64,000 nt of DNA, taken from CAYTGR01 sp964437445. Lineage in GTDB: Bacteria > Chloroflexota > Anaerolineae > B4-G1 > SLSP01. This document shows positions 51,131 through 59,890 of this stretch, in pieces; within the stretch, counting starts at the first letter, position 1, and each line of letters starts with the position of its first letter. Under the pieces are notes generated by a model. That model was not told the origin of the DNA. It worked only from the letters and a program-made list of their open reading frames with translations, and made no database searches. A program made the position numbers and the translations under genes. The stretch spans positions 45,453-109,452 of the forward strand of contig CAYTGR010000008.1 of the NCBI GenBank assembly GCA_964437445.1, written 5' to 3'.

Positions 51131-51634
51131 ATGATATTACTGAACTTTGCTCATCCGTTGACTGCTGACCAGCGAGGCCAGCTGGCGGCGCTCGTGTGCC
51201 CGTTGGACGAGGTGCGCCAGGTCACCACGCAGCTGGACTTGGCCGCGCCCTTCATGCCCCAGGTCGCGGCGTTGGCGGACGCCGTCGGGCTGACGCCGGA
51301 ACAGTGGTGGACCAGCGAAATACTGGTGGTCCCGCCCGCGCTTAACTTTGCGGCGGTGCTGTTGCTGGCCGAACTCCAGCGGCGGATAGGCTACTATCCG
51401 TTCATTGTGCGCCTGCGACCGGTCACCGGCGCGTTGCCGCCACGCTACGAGGTAGCTGAGGTCATGGACCTCAATTGTGGCCTCGCCCGCTCCGCTATCT
51501 GGGGATATCCCCTGTGGCCCGACCAAACCCCACTGGCGCTGGCGCTAGAGATTCCCGGAGATCAGGCCGCCGTGGTCCACGAGATGGCGGTCAGGCAAGC
51601 GAGGCCGGCCAGGGAAGAAGAAAAAGATGAGTGA
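51131..51634 (+). CDS. Csx15-like protein (stand-alone)
   Basis: 167 aa behind AGAGGAGAACC. MILLNFAHPLTADQ at the start, GLTPEQWWTSEILVVPPALN, LLLAELQRRIGYYPFIVRLR and PPRYEVAEV match my memory of Csx15-family proteins, small single-domain proteins annotated as CRISPR-associated and proposed to have a CARF/ring-nuclease-like fold. There is no CRISPR array or cas gene in the window. Overlaps the next gene by 8 bp. Alternative: a general Rossmann-like protein of which Csx15 is one annotated branch. Confidence 0.5.
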   Translation: MILLNFAHPLTADQRGQLAALVCPLDEVRQVTTQLDLAAPFMPQVAALADAVGLTPEQWWTSEILVVPPALNFAAVLLLAELQRRIGYYPFIVRLRPVTGALPPRYEVAEVMDLNCGLARSAIWGYPLWPDQTPLALALEIPGDQAAVVHEMAVRQARPAREEEKDE

Positions 51635-52970
51635 CATCTTGCTGCTGCCTAGCCTGACCCTGGACCTGGACGAGTGTCTACGGCGCGTGGTAGCACAGAC
51701 GGCGGCCCTGTGCCACGTGCCGACGGTGGTGGTCCTGGTGCGTGACGGTGACGACCTGCGGGTGGAAGCCGGCACGGGGCCACTCAGTCCAACGGAAGTG
51801 CAGGGCACCGTGGTGGAATGGGTCAGCCGTTCCGGGCAACTGCTCGTCCTGACCGACCTGGCGGCGGCCCCGGCCGCGTTACAACCCCTGGTGGCGGACA
51901 GCCAGAGCCTGGCCGCCATCCCGCTGGTCTGGGGCGATACAGTCATCGGCGCGCTGGCGGTGGAATCGCCGCGCCACGAGGCTTTTAGCCTGGAACTGCT
52001 GGCCGCCCTGGGCCAACAGGTGACGGTAGCGTTGCAAAACGCCCGCCTCTACCACGCCGAGCGCCGCCGGGCCGCGCAGCTGGAGGCCGTCGCGCAGGTC
52101 GCCCGGGCCGTTGCGTCCACCTGGCAGCCGGCGGCGCTCTACCGGGTCATCTATGAGCAGCTCGCGGCCCTGATTTCCTGTGACGCTTTCATCCTGGCGC
52201 TGTTTGATCCCGAAACCCGGTTGCTCCATGCCGCTTTTTCCCTGCAGGACGGCATGGCGCACGAGGTGAGCGCCTATCCCCCCGTGGCTCTGCAACCGCC
52301 GGGCCAGGGAATGCAGAGCGAGGTCATCCACACCGGGCGTAGTCTCATCATCGCCGATCTGGGGGAACAGAAACAGGTAGTGACGTACCGCTTCGGCACG
52401 CCTGGACCCGTGACACGCTCGGCCATCTACGTGCCGTTGCGTGCCGGCGAGGGCGAGCAAGTCATCGGCGTGCTCCAGGCGCAGAGCTACACGGTCAATG
52501 CTTACCGGACCACGGACCTCCCGCTGCTGGAAGCGGTGGCCGACTACGCGGCGGCGGCTATCGTCAACGCCCGCCGGTACCAGGCGCTCCAGGAATCGGA
52601 GTCCCAACTCCGGCGCCTCGCCGACACCCTGCTGGACCTGGTCGCGCAGACCGACCTGGACGGAGTCGTGCAGTACGCCAGCCCGGCCCACCAGACCGTG
52701 TTAGGGTACACGCCCTCACAGTGGGTGGGCACTTCCATCCTGGATTATGTGCATCCGGATTCCGCCGCCTCGGCCGGCTTGTTGCTGCGGCGGCTCGTGG
52801 AGACCCGGCAGGTGCAGCGGATGGAGCTCCGTTTCCGCGCGGCCGCCGGGCGCGTAGTCTGGCTGGAGGTAGGCGCCAGTGTCTTAGAAAACGAAACTGG
52901 CGAACTGGTGGGTTTCGTCTTCGGTAGCCGTGCCGTGACAGCCCGCCAACAGGCGGCCCGGAGCCGCTGA
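51627..52970 (+). CDS. GAF-GAF-PAS sensory protein without output domain
   Basis: 447 aa. First GAF about 12-140, second GAF about 165-305 (SCDAFILALFDPETRLLHAA, SAIYVPLRAGEG), a short coiled linker, and PAS about 315-435 (VAQTDLDGVVQYASPAHQ, GYTPSQWVG). No kinase, GGDEF or HTH follows; the protein ends after the PAS C-cap. Cytosolic. May bind a small ligand or dimerise with a partner; coupled to the Csx15-like gene. Confidence 0.85.
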   Translation: MSDILLLPSLTLDLDECLRRVVAQTAALCHVPTVVVLVRDGDDLRVEAGTGPLSPTEVQGTVVEWVSRSGQLLVLTDLAAAPAALQPLVADSQSLAAIPLVWGDTVIGALAVESPRHEAFSLELLAALGQQVTVALQNARLYHAERRRAAQLEAVAQVARAVASTWQPAALYRVIYEQLAALISCDAFILALFDPETRLLHAAFSLQDGMAHEVSAYPPVALQPPGQGMQSEVIHTGRSLIIADLGEQKQVVTYRFGTPGPVTRSAIYVPLRAGEGEQVIGVLQAQSYTVNAYRTTDLPLLEAVADYAAAAIVNARRYQALQESESQLRRLADTLLDLVAQTDLDGVVQYASPAHQTVLGYTPSQWVGTSILDYVHPDSAASAGLLLRRLVETRQVQRMELRFRAAAGRVVWLEVGASVLENETGELVGFVFGSRAVTARQQAARSR

Positions 52971-52990
52971 GCTGGTCGAACGAGAATGCG

Positions 52991-53413
52991 ATGGCGAAAA
53001 TTTTGAGCCGGATCGGACTGGGGTTGTTGGGGTTGGCGTTAGTGCAGCTCTGCGCCCTGCCCGGCCTGACCTATGCCGGCGCGGCGCTTTCCCGCGGGCT
53101 GGCGACCTCTACACCAACGCCGGTAGCCCTGGCGCTCGGCGTAGACGCCGATGGTTCGGACACCGCGCGCACTATGTTCTACGGCTGGCTGCGGGAGCAG
53201 CGCGGCTTGCACGCGACTCCCGACGCTTACCTGGAGGAACAGGCGTACTACCTGGCCGGCGAAGCGGCACGACTGCATGATACTGACCAGTGGCCGCAGT
53301 GGCCGGGGCTGCGTTACGCCGTCGGCCCGGCCGGGGGCGACTGGGGCCGCTACTGGCCCGGCTGCGCCGCCTGCGCCCCCGGCACGGCGTGCCTGGCCCT
53401 GGCCCCGGGCTAG
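52991..53413 (+). CDS. Secreted CAP-like protein, probably cut short by an in-frame TAG
   Basis: 140 aa. Signal peptide about 1-30, Thr/Pro stretch, then RTMFYGWLREQRGLHATPDAY and YYLAGEAARLHD, which resemble the first helices of CAP/SCP domains. It ends at a TAG after PGTACLALAPG. Reading past the TAG in the same frame gives a second half with the expected CAP-like strands (see 53417-53536). No good RBS. Tentative family. Confidence 0.5.
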   Translation: MAKILSRIGLGLLGLALVQLCALPGLTYAGAALSRGLATSTPTPVALALGVDADGSDTARTMFYGWLREQRGLHATPDAYLEEQAYYLAGEAARLHDTDQWPQWPGLRYAVGPAGGDWGRYWPGCAACAPGTACLALAPG

Positions 53414-53416
53414 GCT

Positions 53417-53536
53417 ATGGCGACCGGCGCTTATCCGGGGCTGGCGGCGGCGATTCAGGTAGGTGCGGCCGTGGTCTGGCGAAACGGCCGGGAGTACCTC
53501 GCCGTGGTCTGGCCGGGGCCGTGTCCCGTTGACTGA
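53417..53536 (+). pseudogene. In-frame continuation of the CAP-like gene beyond TAG
   Basis: Begins 4 bp after the TAG, same frame, ATG possible but without RBS. Reads LAAAIQVGAAVVWRNGREYL then AVVWPGPCPVD, the GVGAA...YLAVVW pattern of a CAP-domain C-terminus. Either the remaining half of a gene split by a nonsense mutation, a readthrough product, or a separate 39-aa ORF. Confidence 0.4.
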
Positions 53537-53660
53537 GCAGCGGCTGAGTTTGGCGTCGTAGTGCGACGGCTCAGTTCAGTACCGCAGGGCGACGGCAACG
53601 CAAGGTATAGTCACGTAGGCCATGCTATGGCAGGGCATAGTTGAGCGACGCGCAGCAGAT
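53537..53660. repeat. Pentamer-phased spacer repeat 2
   Basis: Degenerate words (GGCGACGGCAACGCA, GGCAGGGCATAG) of the same type as at 50822-51085, without a clear long unit. Confidence 0.5.
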
Positions 53661-53689
53661 TTAAACGAAAAAAACTTTCAGGAGGGTTA

Positions 53690-53983
53690 ATGGCAAACAT
53701 CAACGTCAATACCGATGCTTTACGCGACGTAGCGGCGCGGCTGGACCAGGCCGCGGCCGCCATCGGTGAAAGCCTCGCCGCTATCCAGCGCGAGGGCGGA
53801 GCACTCAGCGGGGTCTGGGAGGGGCAGGCCAGTGCGGCGGCGCAGGAGGCGTTCGGCAACCTGCCGCGACTGAGCCAGCGCGCCCAGGAAGCCTGCGGCC
53901 GGGTGGCGCGCGCGGCCCGGTTTTACGCCGGCCGCCTGGATGAAGCCAACACGCCGGTCGCCGGCGGAACGATGGGAGGGTAG
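53690..53983 (+). CDS. WXG100/ESAT-6-like protein A2
   Basis: 97 aa behind AGGAGGG. Helical hairpin with WEG (GVWEGQ) at the turn, near residue 43. It ends ARFYAGRLDEANTPVAGG. The best WXG100 match in the window. Followed after 4 bp by its motif-less partner. Confidence 0.85.
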   Translation: MANINVNTDALRDVAARLDQAAAAIGESLAAIQREGGALSGVWEGQASAAAQEAFGNLPRLSQRAQEACGRVARAARFYAGRLDEANTPVAGGTMGG

Positions 53984-53987
53984 CGAT

Positions 53988-54302
53988 ATGAGCGGTATTC
54001 GCGCCGAGGTGGGACAAATTCGCCAGGCCGCGGCCACCTGCCGCCGGCTGGCCGACCAACTGGTGGCCGAGCAGGCGGAGGGCCTGCGCCGGCAGGTAGA
54101 GGGGTTACTGGACGGACAGCAATCGGCGGTCGTCCCCGACCTCATGGGCTACCTCAACGCGGCGGTGCATGACGTGTACACGCTCCAGACCGCCGTGGTC
54201 ACGCTGGCTGATGGGATGGAGCAAGCGGCCAACCTGATGGAGGAGGCCGACCGCGCAGCGGCGGCGGCGGCCGGCGGCGGCTCCAGCACCCACGGGCGGT
54301 AG
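53988..54302 (+). CDS. WXG100-size partner protein B2 (no WXG motif)
   Basis: 104 aa, start at the ATG after GGGAGGG, not the longer upstream frame inside A2. Helical; ends MEQAANLMEEADRAAA then a Gly/Ser tail. Shares the QAANLxEEADRA end with B1. Likely the heterodimer mate of A2. Confidence 0.65.
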   Translation: MSGIRAEVGQIRQAAATCRRLADQLVAEQAEGLRRQVEGLLDGQQSAVVPDLMGYLNAAVHDVYTLQTAVVTLADGMEQAANLMEEADRAAAAAAGGGSSTHGR

Positions 54303-54305
54303 GTT

Positions 54306-54578
54306 ATGCGCATCACCGTGGATTCCGAGCAACTGGCGGAACTGGGCCAAACCGCGACGCAGGTCGCGGCCAGCGTGGACACGACCCTGGCTACGCTGGC
54401 CGTCCAGCTCAACGCGCTGGACGACGCCTGGGCCGGGGACGCGGCGCTGCGATTCTACCAGCTGCGGCATGATGTGACCAGCGCGACCCGTGAGACGTTG
54501 GTGGCGTATCTCAACGAGTTTGCCGCCTGGGCCACCACGATGGCGGCCCGCTTTGCCGCGGCCGATGCGGGGTCGTGA
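54306..54578 (+). CDS. WXG100/ESAT-6-like protein A3
   Basis: 90 aa. Two helices with WAG (DAWAGD) at the turn near residue 42. 3 bp after B2; its stop shares bases with the next start. Weak RBS, so probably translated by coupling. Confidence 0.75.
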   Translation: MRITVDSEQLAELGQTATQVAASVDTTLATLAVQLNALDDAWAGDAALRFYQLRHDVTSATRETLVAYLNEFAAWATTMAARFAAADAGS

Positions 54579-54880
54579 TGCCAACCCTGATCCGGGCCGA
54601 TCCACCCCAGATGCGCGCCGTCGCGCAATCTATCCAGCGTGCGCGCGCCGACGTCGAGGAGCAGTTCAACCGGCTGCTGCCCCTGGCAGCGGCGGCGCTC
54701 CAGGAGAATTCCGGCCAGGCGGTCGCAACGCTGCAAACGCGCTGGGAGGCCGCCGTGCGTTGGGAACTGGCACTGCTCAGCGAACTGTACCTGTTGGAGC
54801 AGCAGCTGCTGGCCGGCGCGGAGCACCTGGAGCAGGCGGATGTCAAAGCCGCGAACGGGCTGCGCGCGGGCATGCCGTGA
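54578..54880 (+). CDS. WXG100-size partner protein B3
   Basis: 100 aa, TGATG overlap with A3. Helical throughout; no WXG at the turn. The end LEQADVKAANG echoes the LEEADRA of B1 and B2. Completes the third A/B pair before the EccC-like gene. Confidence 0.6.
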   Translation: MPTLIRADPPQMRAVAQSIQRARADVEEQFNRLLPLAAAALQENSGQAVATLQTRWEAAVRWELALLSELYLLEQQLLAGAEHLEQADVKAANGLRAGMP

Positions 54881-55090
54881 CGCGAGGGCGTTGCTGGGCG
54901 GGGCGGGGCAAAGCTGGGCGAAGCGTTGCTGGGGCAATGCGCTGTATAGATGGCGACGTGCAGCGGAGCTTTGCCAAGCCTAGGCGCAGCAAAGCGACGG
55001 CTTAGCATAGATTAGTAGGGCTTAGCATAGCGGCGGCCTAGCATGGCTTAGCATAGCGTCGGCCTGGCACTGCTTAGCGATGCTACGCTA
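54881..55090. repeat. Pentamer-phased spacer repeat 3
   Basis: About 210 bp of words such as GGCTTAGCATAGCG and GGGGCAAAGC, with CTTAGCATAG three to four times. Same general pattern as spacers 1, 2, 4 and 5 but with TAGCA words dominating. Confidence 0.7.
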
Positions 55091-55146
55091 CAAAAAAACA
55101 GCGGGCTATCCCGGGCCCGCCCTTAACCTGAATAACCGAGACCGAG

Positions 55147-58100
55147 ATGACCGATTTAACGACCGCTTATCAACGGGGGCCGCGCCGCTGGCTGCCGCGC
55201 CCCGACGCTCGCACGGACAGTGTGGAGATCGCCGCGCCGCCGGCCCGGCCGGCGGCGCCTAACTCCTCGCTGATACCGCTACTGTTACCCGTGGGCGGCG
55301 TTGGCCTGAGCCTGGTACTCGCGCTGACGCTGGGCGCGGGCAACGCGCAGTTCCTGCTGCTCTCCGGACCGATCATGTTGCTCTCCGTCGCCGGCGGTGT
55401 CTACGGCTACCTCCGCGAGCGCCGCCGCTACGCCACGGCGCTCCACGAGCGCGACGCGCGCTACCGGCGCTACCTGGCCCAGATACGGCACCAGCTGGTG
55501 CTGTTCAGTACGCAGCTGCGAACCGCCTGGCTGGCCGCGCACCCGACCCCCGCCGAGTGCCAGGCCCGCGCCGAGCTGGCCGACGCCGACCGCCGCTTGT
55601 GGGAACGCGCGCCCGGCGATGAGGATTTTCTCGCGCTCCGCCTGGGAGTAGGACTCGTCCCGGCCGGTTTCCCGGTCACCGTGGCGCAGCCCCCGGAGGC
55701 GCTCACCGAGGATCCGCTGTTCCAGGCCGCGCGCTTGTTAGCCGCCGAGTTGGCGCAAATCCACGACGCGCCGGTGACGGTCAGCCTGCCGGCCGTGGGC
55801 CACCTCGCTCTGACCGGCCCGCGCGCCGCGCAGGTGGCGACGGCGCGCGCGCTGCTGGCGCAGCTGGCGACGGCCCACGCGCCCGACGACGTCCGGCTGG
55901 TGGCCTGTTACCCGGAGTCCGAACACGCCGACTGGGCCTGGTTGCGCTGGTTGCCCCACGTCTGGGACGCCGAGGGCCGCCAACGCCGGCTGGCGGCCAC
56001 ACCCGACGAGGCGCGCGCGCTGCTGGCCGCTACCTACGACCGGCTGCGCAGCCGGGGGGACCGGCCCGGGCCGGCAACGGTGCTCCTGCTGGCCCATGAC
56101 CAGGTGCTCCGCGAACTTTCCAATGGGCCCATCTTGCGCTGGCTCTGGACGGCCGGGCCTACCGTCGGCGTTTATGGTCTGGTGCTCTGCCCGACCCCGA
56201 CCGAGGTCCCGCGCGACTGCGGAGCCGTGGTCGCTGCCGAGCGGGGGCCGGTGCGTTTCCTCCGTCCCGCCGAAACCAGCCAGCCCTACGCGCCGGACGC
56301 GCTGACTGCGGCGGCGGCCGACCGTCTGGCGCGCACGCTGACCGCCCGCCATCCCCCCCTGGCCGGGACTCAAGGGCTCCCGGCGACGCTGCCGCTGCTG
56401 GCCGCGCTGGAGACCACCACGGTGGAGGCGCTGCCCATCCTGGACTGGTGGCGCGACCACGATCCGGTGCGCTCGCTGGCCGTGCCGGTGGGCGTGCGCG
56501 AGGACGGCCGGCCGCTCCAGTTGGACCTGCACGAACGCGGGCACGGGCCGCACGGCCTGGTCGCCGGCATGACCCGCAGCGGGAAAACCACGTTCCTGAG
56601 CGCGTTCCTGGCGCTGTTGGCCACCGGTTATCACCCCCACGCCGTGGCGATTTTGGCGATTGACTACAAGGGCGGCGACATGGTTCGTGATCTCCAGGGC
56701 CTGCCGCACCTGCTGGGCGTGCTGACTAACCTGGAACCGGGCTTGATGCAGCGGGCCTTGCTCAGCCTCAAGGCCGAGTTGCAGCGGCGGCAAACCATCT
56801 TCAACGCCGCCGGCGTGGGGAACCTCTACGACTACCAACGCCTCTGGCGTGCCGGCCAGGTGACCGCGCCGCTGCCCCACCTGGTCCTGGTGGCCGACGA
56901 ATTCGCGGAATTGGTCAAGGAACAACCGGAGTTCATCCAGGAGTTGGTGAGCACGGCCCGGGTGGGCGGTTCGTTGGGCGTGCATCTGATTCTGGCGACA
57001 CAACAGCCAGCGGGCGTGGTCAACGATCAGATCTGGGGCAACGCCCGGTTTCGCGTTGCTTTCAAACTGGCTAACACCGAGCACAGCCGGGCCGTGCTGA
57101 AGAAGCCCGACGCCGCGCTGATCACGGTGCCCGGCCGTGCCTATCTACAGGTCGGCGAGCACGAGGTCTACGAACTGTGGCAAGCGGCCTACGGCGGCGC
57201 GCCGTACCAGGCCCAGACCGGCCCAACCACGGCACCGGAGGTGGCGTTGGTGGCGCTGGACGGCACGTGGCGCCCGCTGGCGACGGCAGCCACGCCGGTA
57301 TCCTCGTCGCCGGCCGGCGCGGGGCCTACCCAGTTGCCGGCCCTCGTAGCGCGCATCCGGCAGGTAGCAGAGGAGGCCGGGATTACCCCGCTGCCGGGGC
57401 CCTGGCTGCCGCCGCTCCCGGCGACGCTGCCCTGGGCCGCCGTGCAGCCAGCAGACTGGTGGGACGGGCAAACCTGGCCCGCCGCCGCGCCGCTGGCACC
57501 CGCGGTGGGCCTGGTGGACGATCCGGCGCACTTGCAGCAACGCCCGTTGCGGCTGGATTTGACGGCGCACCTGCTCATCTACGGCGCGCCGGGCACGGGC
57601 AAGACCACCCTGGCGCAAACGTTGGCGCTGAGCCTGGCCGGGGAGCACGCGCCGGGTCAGGTGACGCTTTGCCTGGTCGGGCGGGGCCTGGCTCCGCTGG
57701 CCGGCCTGCCGCACGTGGCAGCGTTCATCCGGCCGGAGGAGCCGGAGCGGCTGCACCGGCTGGCCGCCTGGCTGCGGCAAACGGTCACGGCCCGGTCAAC
57801 TGCCACCCCGGGGAGCAAACTTCCACTTTCAGGGGGGGCAACTTCCGTTTCCAGTGGGGCAACTTCCACGCTCAGCGGGGAAACCGCTCCGGCGCTGGTC
57901 GTCCTCGTGGATGGCTACGCCGAGGTGGCCGCGGCCAGCCCGCGCCTGGCCGACACGCTGGCCGAGTTGAGCCGGGAGAGCCGCGCCGGGTTGCACCTGG
58001 TGCTGACCGCCCACGCCGTAAACGAGATCCCGGCCCGCCTGGTCGGTAACGCCGGGCAGGCCGTGGCGCTGGCACTGCACGAAGCCAACGATTACCAGGC

Positions 58101-59073
58101 CGTGGTGGGCCGCCCCGGGAGCCTGCGCCCGGCGCGGGGCGTGCGCGGGCGGGGCCTGGTGCGCGGGGCCCCACCCCTGGAATTTCAAACGGCGCAACCG
58201 GACCTGAACCTGGTCGCGGCGCTGGCGGCGGCCCCCGGCCCGCGCGCCCCAGTGTTGCCGGAGTTGCCGGCGCAGCTGGGTCTGGCCGTTCTGGTGGACC
58301 CCGGCCGGCCCGCCTGGGATTCGGCTGACTCGCCGGCAGTCCCCCTGGGTCTGGACCGGGAGACCTTAGCGCCGGTGCTGGTGGGTCTGAGCGAGGGGCC
58401 TTTCTTCACTATTACTGGCCCGTATGCCAGCGGCAAGACGGCGCTGCTCCGCGCCTGGTTACTGGCCCTGGCCTACCGCCAGTCGCCGGCGCAATGCCGC
58501 TGGTACGTCGTGGGCTTGGGCGAAATGAGCGGGCTGCAAGGCTTGCGCACGGCCCCGCACGTGGCGCGCTGGGCCACCGACGAAGCGGCGCTGGACGAGC
58601 TGCTGGCCGACTTGCAGCCGCAGTTGGATGAACGCTACGTAGCGCGCCAGCGGGGCGTGGACCCGGCCCCCGCGTCCTCGCCTACCCTGCTGCTGGTGTT
58701 GGACGACCTGGCCGGGGTACGGCAGCGCGCCGGCGACCGGCGGCTCCAGGCGTTGGCCGAGTTGTTGCGCCGGCACCGGGGGCTCCAGCTCAGTGTGCTG
58801 GCCGGCGCTGTCACGACGGACATTGCCACCGCCTACGATCCGCTGAGTAAGCTGCTCCGCGAAACCCAGACCGGCGTGGTGCTAGGCAGCAGCGAAACCG
58901 CCGACCTGGCCGTGCTGGGAGTGCGCTTGCCGCCGGGTGAAGCGGGACGCCCGCTGCCGCCGGGCCAGGGCTTCTATACCCGGCGGGGCCGGAGCCAGCC
59001 CTTGCAGGCCGCCTGGCTGCCGCCGGCTGAGACGCCGGCTTGGGTGAGGCGCCTGACGGAGTCAGGAGCCTAA
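55147..59073 (+). CDS. eccC: EccC/EssC-like FtsK/SpoIIIE ATPase, three NTPase domains
   Basis: 1308 aa. Two transmembrane helices (about 41-60 and 68-88), a cytosolic stalk region, then three P-loop domains: GMTRSGKT (474-481), GAPGTGKT (813-820), GPYASGKT (1091-1098). Domain 1 has ILAIDYKGGDM and LVLVADEFAEL, and STARVGGSLGVHLILATQQP, diagnostic of FtsK/SpoIIIE secretion ATPases. All three keep GKT. Role: motor of type VII secretion that binds WXG100 substrates. The linker before LVVLVDGYAEV contains three near-repeats of GGATS type. No FHA domain as in EssC. Confidence 0.9.
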   Translation: MTDLTTAYQRGPRRWLPRPDARTDSVEIAAPPARPAAPNSSLIPLLLPVGGVGLSLVLALTLGAGNAQFLLLSGPIMLLSVAGGVYGYLRERRRYATALHERDARYRRYLAQIRHQLVLFSTQLRTAWLAAHPTPAECQARAELADADRRLWERAPGDEDFLALRLGVGLVPAGFPVTVAQPPEALTEDPLFQAARLLAAELAQIHDAPVTVSLPAVGHLALTGPRAAQVATARALLAQLATAHAPDDVRLVACYPESEHADWAWLRWLPHVWDAEGRQRRLAATPDEARALLAATYDRLRSRGDRPGPATVLLLAHDQVLRELSNGPILRWLWTAGPTVGVYGLVLCPTPTEVPRDCGAVVAAERGPVRFLRPAETSQPYAPDALTAAAADRLARTLTARHPPLAGTQGLPATLPLLAALETTTVEALPILDWWRDHDPVRSLAVPVGVREDGRPLQLDLHERGHGPHGLVAGMTRSGKTTFLSAFLALLATGYHPHAVAILAIDYKGGDMVRDLQGLPHLLGVLTNLEPGLMQRALLSLKAELQRRQTIFNAAGVGNLYDYQRLWRAGQVTAPLPHLVLVADEFAELVKEQPEFIQELVSTARVGGSLGVHLILATQQPAGVVNDQIWGNARFRVAFKLANTEHSRAVLKKPDAALITVPGRAYLQVGEHEVYELWQAAYGGAPYQAQTGPTTAPEVALVALDGTWRPLATAATPVSSSPAGAGPTQLPALVARIRQVAEEAGITPLPGPWLPPLPATLPWAAVQPADWWDGQTWPAAAPLAPAVGLVDDPAHLQQRPLRLDLTAHLLIYGAPGTGKTTLAQTLALSLAGEHAPGQVTLCLVGRGLAPLAGLPHVAAFIRPEEPERLHRLAAWLRQTVTARSTATPGSKLPLSGGATSVSSGATSTLSGETAPALVVLVDGYAEVAAASPRLADTLAELSRESRAGLHLVLTAHAVNEIPARLVGNAGQAVALALHEANDYQAVVGRPGSLRPARGVRGRGLVRGAPPLEFQTAQPDLNLVAALAAAPGPRAPVLPELPAQLGLAVLVDPGRPAWDSADSPAVPLGLDRETLAPVLVGLSEGPFFTITGPYASGKTALLRAWLLALAYRQSPAQCRWYVVGLGEMSGLQGLRTAPHVARWATDEAALDELLADLQPQLDERYVARQRGVDPAPASSPTLLLVLDDLAGVRQRAGDRRLQALAELLRRHRGLQLSVLAGAVTTDIATAYDPLSKLLRETQTGVVLGSSETADLAVLGVRLPPGEAGRPLPPGQGFYTRRGRSQPLQAAWLPPAETPAWVRRLTESGA

Positions 59074-59079
59074 GCCGCC

Positions 59080-59373
59080 ATGCTGATGCTGATCTCTGTC
59101 CAATATGCGGACATCGCGGAGTATGACGTGGCGGTGTCGGCCACCTGCACCGTGGCGCAGCTAGTGGCGGTGTTGTCCACCAACTTGGGGTGGCGGCTGT
59201 CCGGCTATGCTGCGCAGCCTCACGCCTGGGGTGCTAACCTGACGGCTATGGCAGACCGGCCGGCCGGCTACACGGTGCAGGCCGACCCGCCCGGACGGAG
59301 CTTGCTGCCGACCGAAACGCTGGCCGAGGCCGGCGTGGTTTCAGGGGCCCACCTGCGGATTCGCAAACGCTAA
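59080..59373 (+). CDS. YukD/EsaB-like ubiquitin-fold protein
   Basis: 97 aa starting 7 bp after the EccC-like stop. A small beta-grasp pattern: SVQYADIAEYDVAVSA, CTVAQLVAVLS, and the end LLPTETLAEAGVVSGAHLRI, which corresponds to the T-L-x-x-x-G-V-x-x-G-D/A-x-L end of YukD/EsaB. These proteins are fixed companions of type VII systems in Firmicutes and Actinobacteria and support the assignment of the locus. Confidence 0.8.
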   Translation: MLMLISVQYADIAEYDVAVSATCTVAQLVAVLSTNLGWRLSGYAAQPHAWGANLTAMADRPAGYTVQADPPGRSLLPTETLAEAGVVSGAHLRIRKR

Positions 59374-59553
59374 GCGCGGTGCAAGCAAGGGCGTGGCCCG
59401 GCCTTGTCGTGCATTGCAGCGGCGAGGCGCAGCGAAGCATGGCAGCGGCCTAGCTCGGCCATGCAAAGCAACAGCGCAGTACAGGTATGCATTGTGAAGC
59501 ACAGCAACGGCATAGCATGGATTAGCGTAGCGTTGCTACGGCGACGCGACGCC
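59374..59553. repeat. Pentamer-phased spacer repeat 4, left of gap
   Basis: Words of the same class (GCAGCGGCGAGGCGCAGCGA, AGCAACGGCATAGCATGG). The last 55 bp (59499-59553) are identical to the first 55 bp after the gap. Confidence 0.7.
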
Positions 59554-59653
59554 NNNNNNNNNNNNNNNNNNNNNNNNNNNNNNNNNNNNNNNNNNNNNNN
59601 NNNNNNNNNNNNNNNNNNNNNNNNNNNNNNNNNNNNNNNNNNNNNNNNNNNNN
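59554..59653. other. Assembly gap (100 N), possibly artefactual
   Basis: Exactly 100 N flanked by an identical 55-mer on both sides. This is what results when two contigs that overlap by a k-mer of 55 are scaffolded without merging. Confidence 0.85.
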
Positions 59654-59890
59654 GCACAGCAACGGCATAGCATGGATTAGCGTAGCGTTGCTACGGCGAC
59701 GCGACGCCGGGCGTGGCGACGCAGCAATGGCTCCGTGGGGCTTAGCCCGGCAAGGTGCAGCAGTAGCAGCGGCATAGCAAAGCAAAGCGGCGCGCCGCTG
59801 TGGCACTGGGATACCAAGCGCCGCCCGGCAGCAGCAAAGCCAGGTATAGCCTGGCTATTATCAATTCGGATCGGATCAGAAAGGATCAAC
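59654..59890. repeat. Pentamer-phased spacer repeat 4, right of gap
   Basis: Opens with the duplicated 55-mer, then GGCGTGGCGACGCAGCAATGG-like words. The last 40 bp before the ATG at 59891 are unique and hold AAGGATC. Confidence 0.65.

Noticed and set aside
50604..51168. Open frames across the spacer repeats (for example 50604-51068 minus, 50896-51168 plus)
   Set aside because: They are open only because the DNA is repetitive and GC-rich; the products are ALPLPGH-type repeats without start signals.
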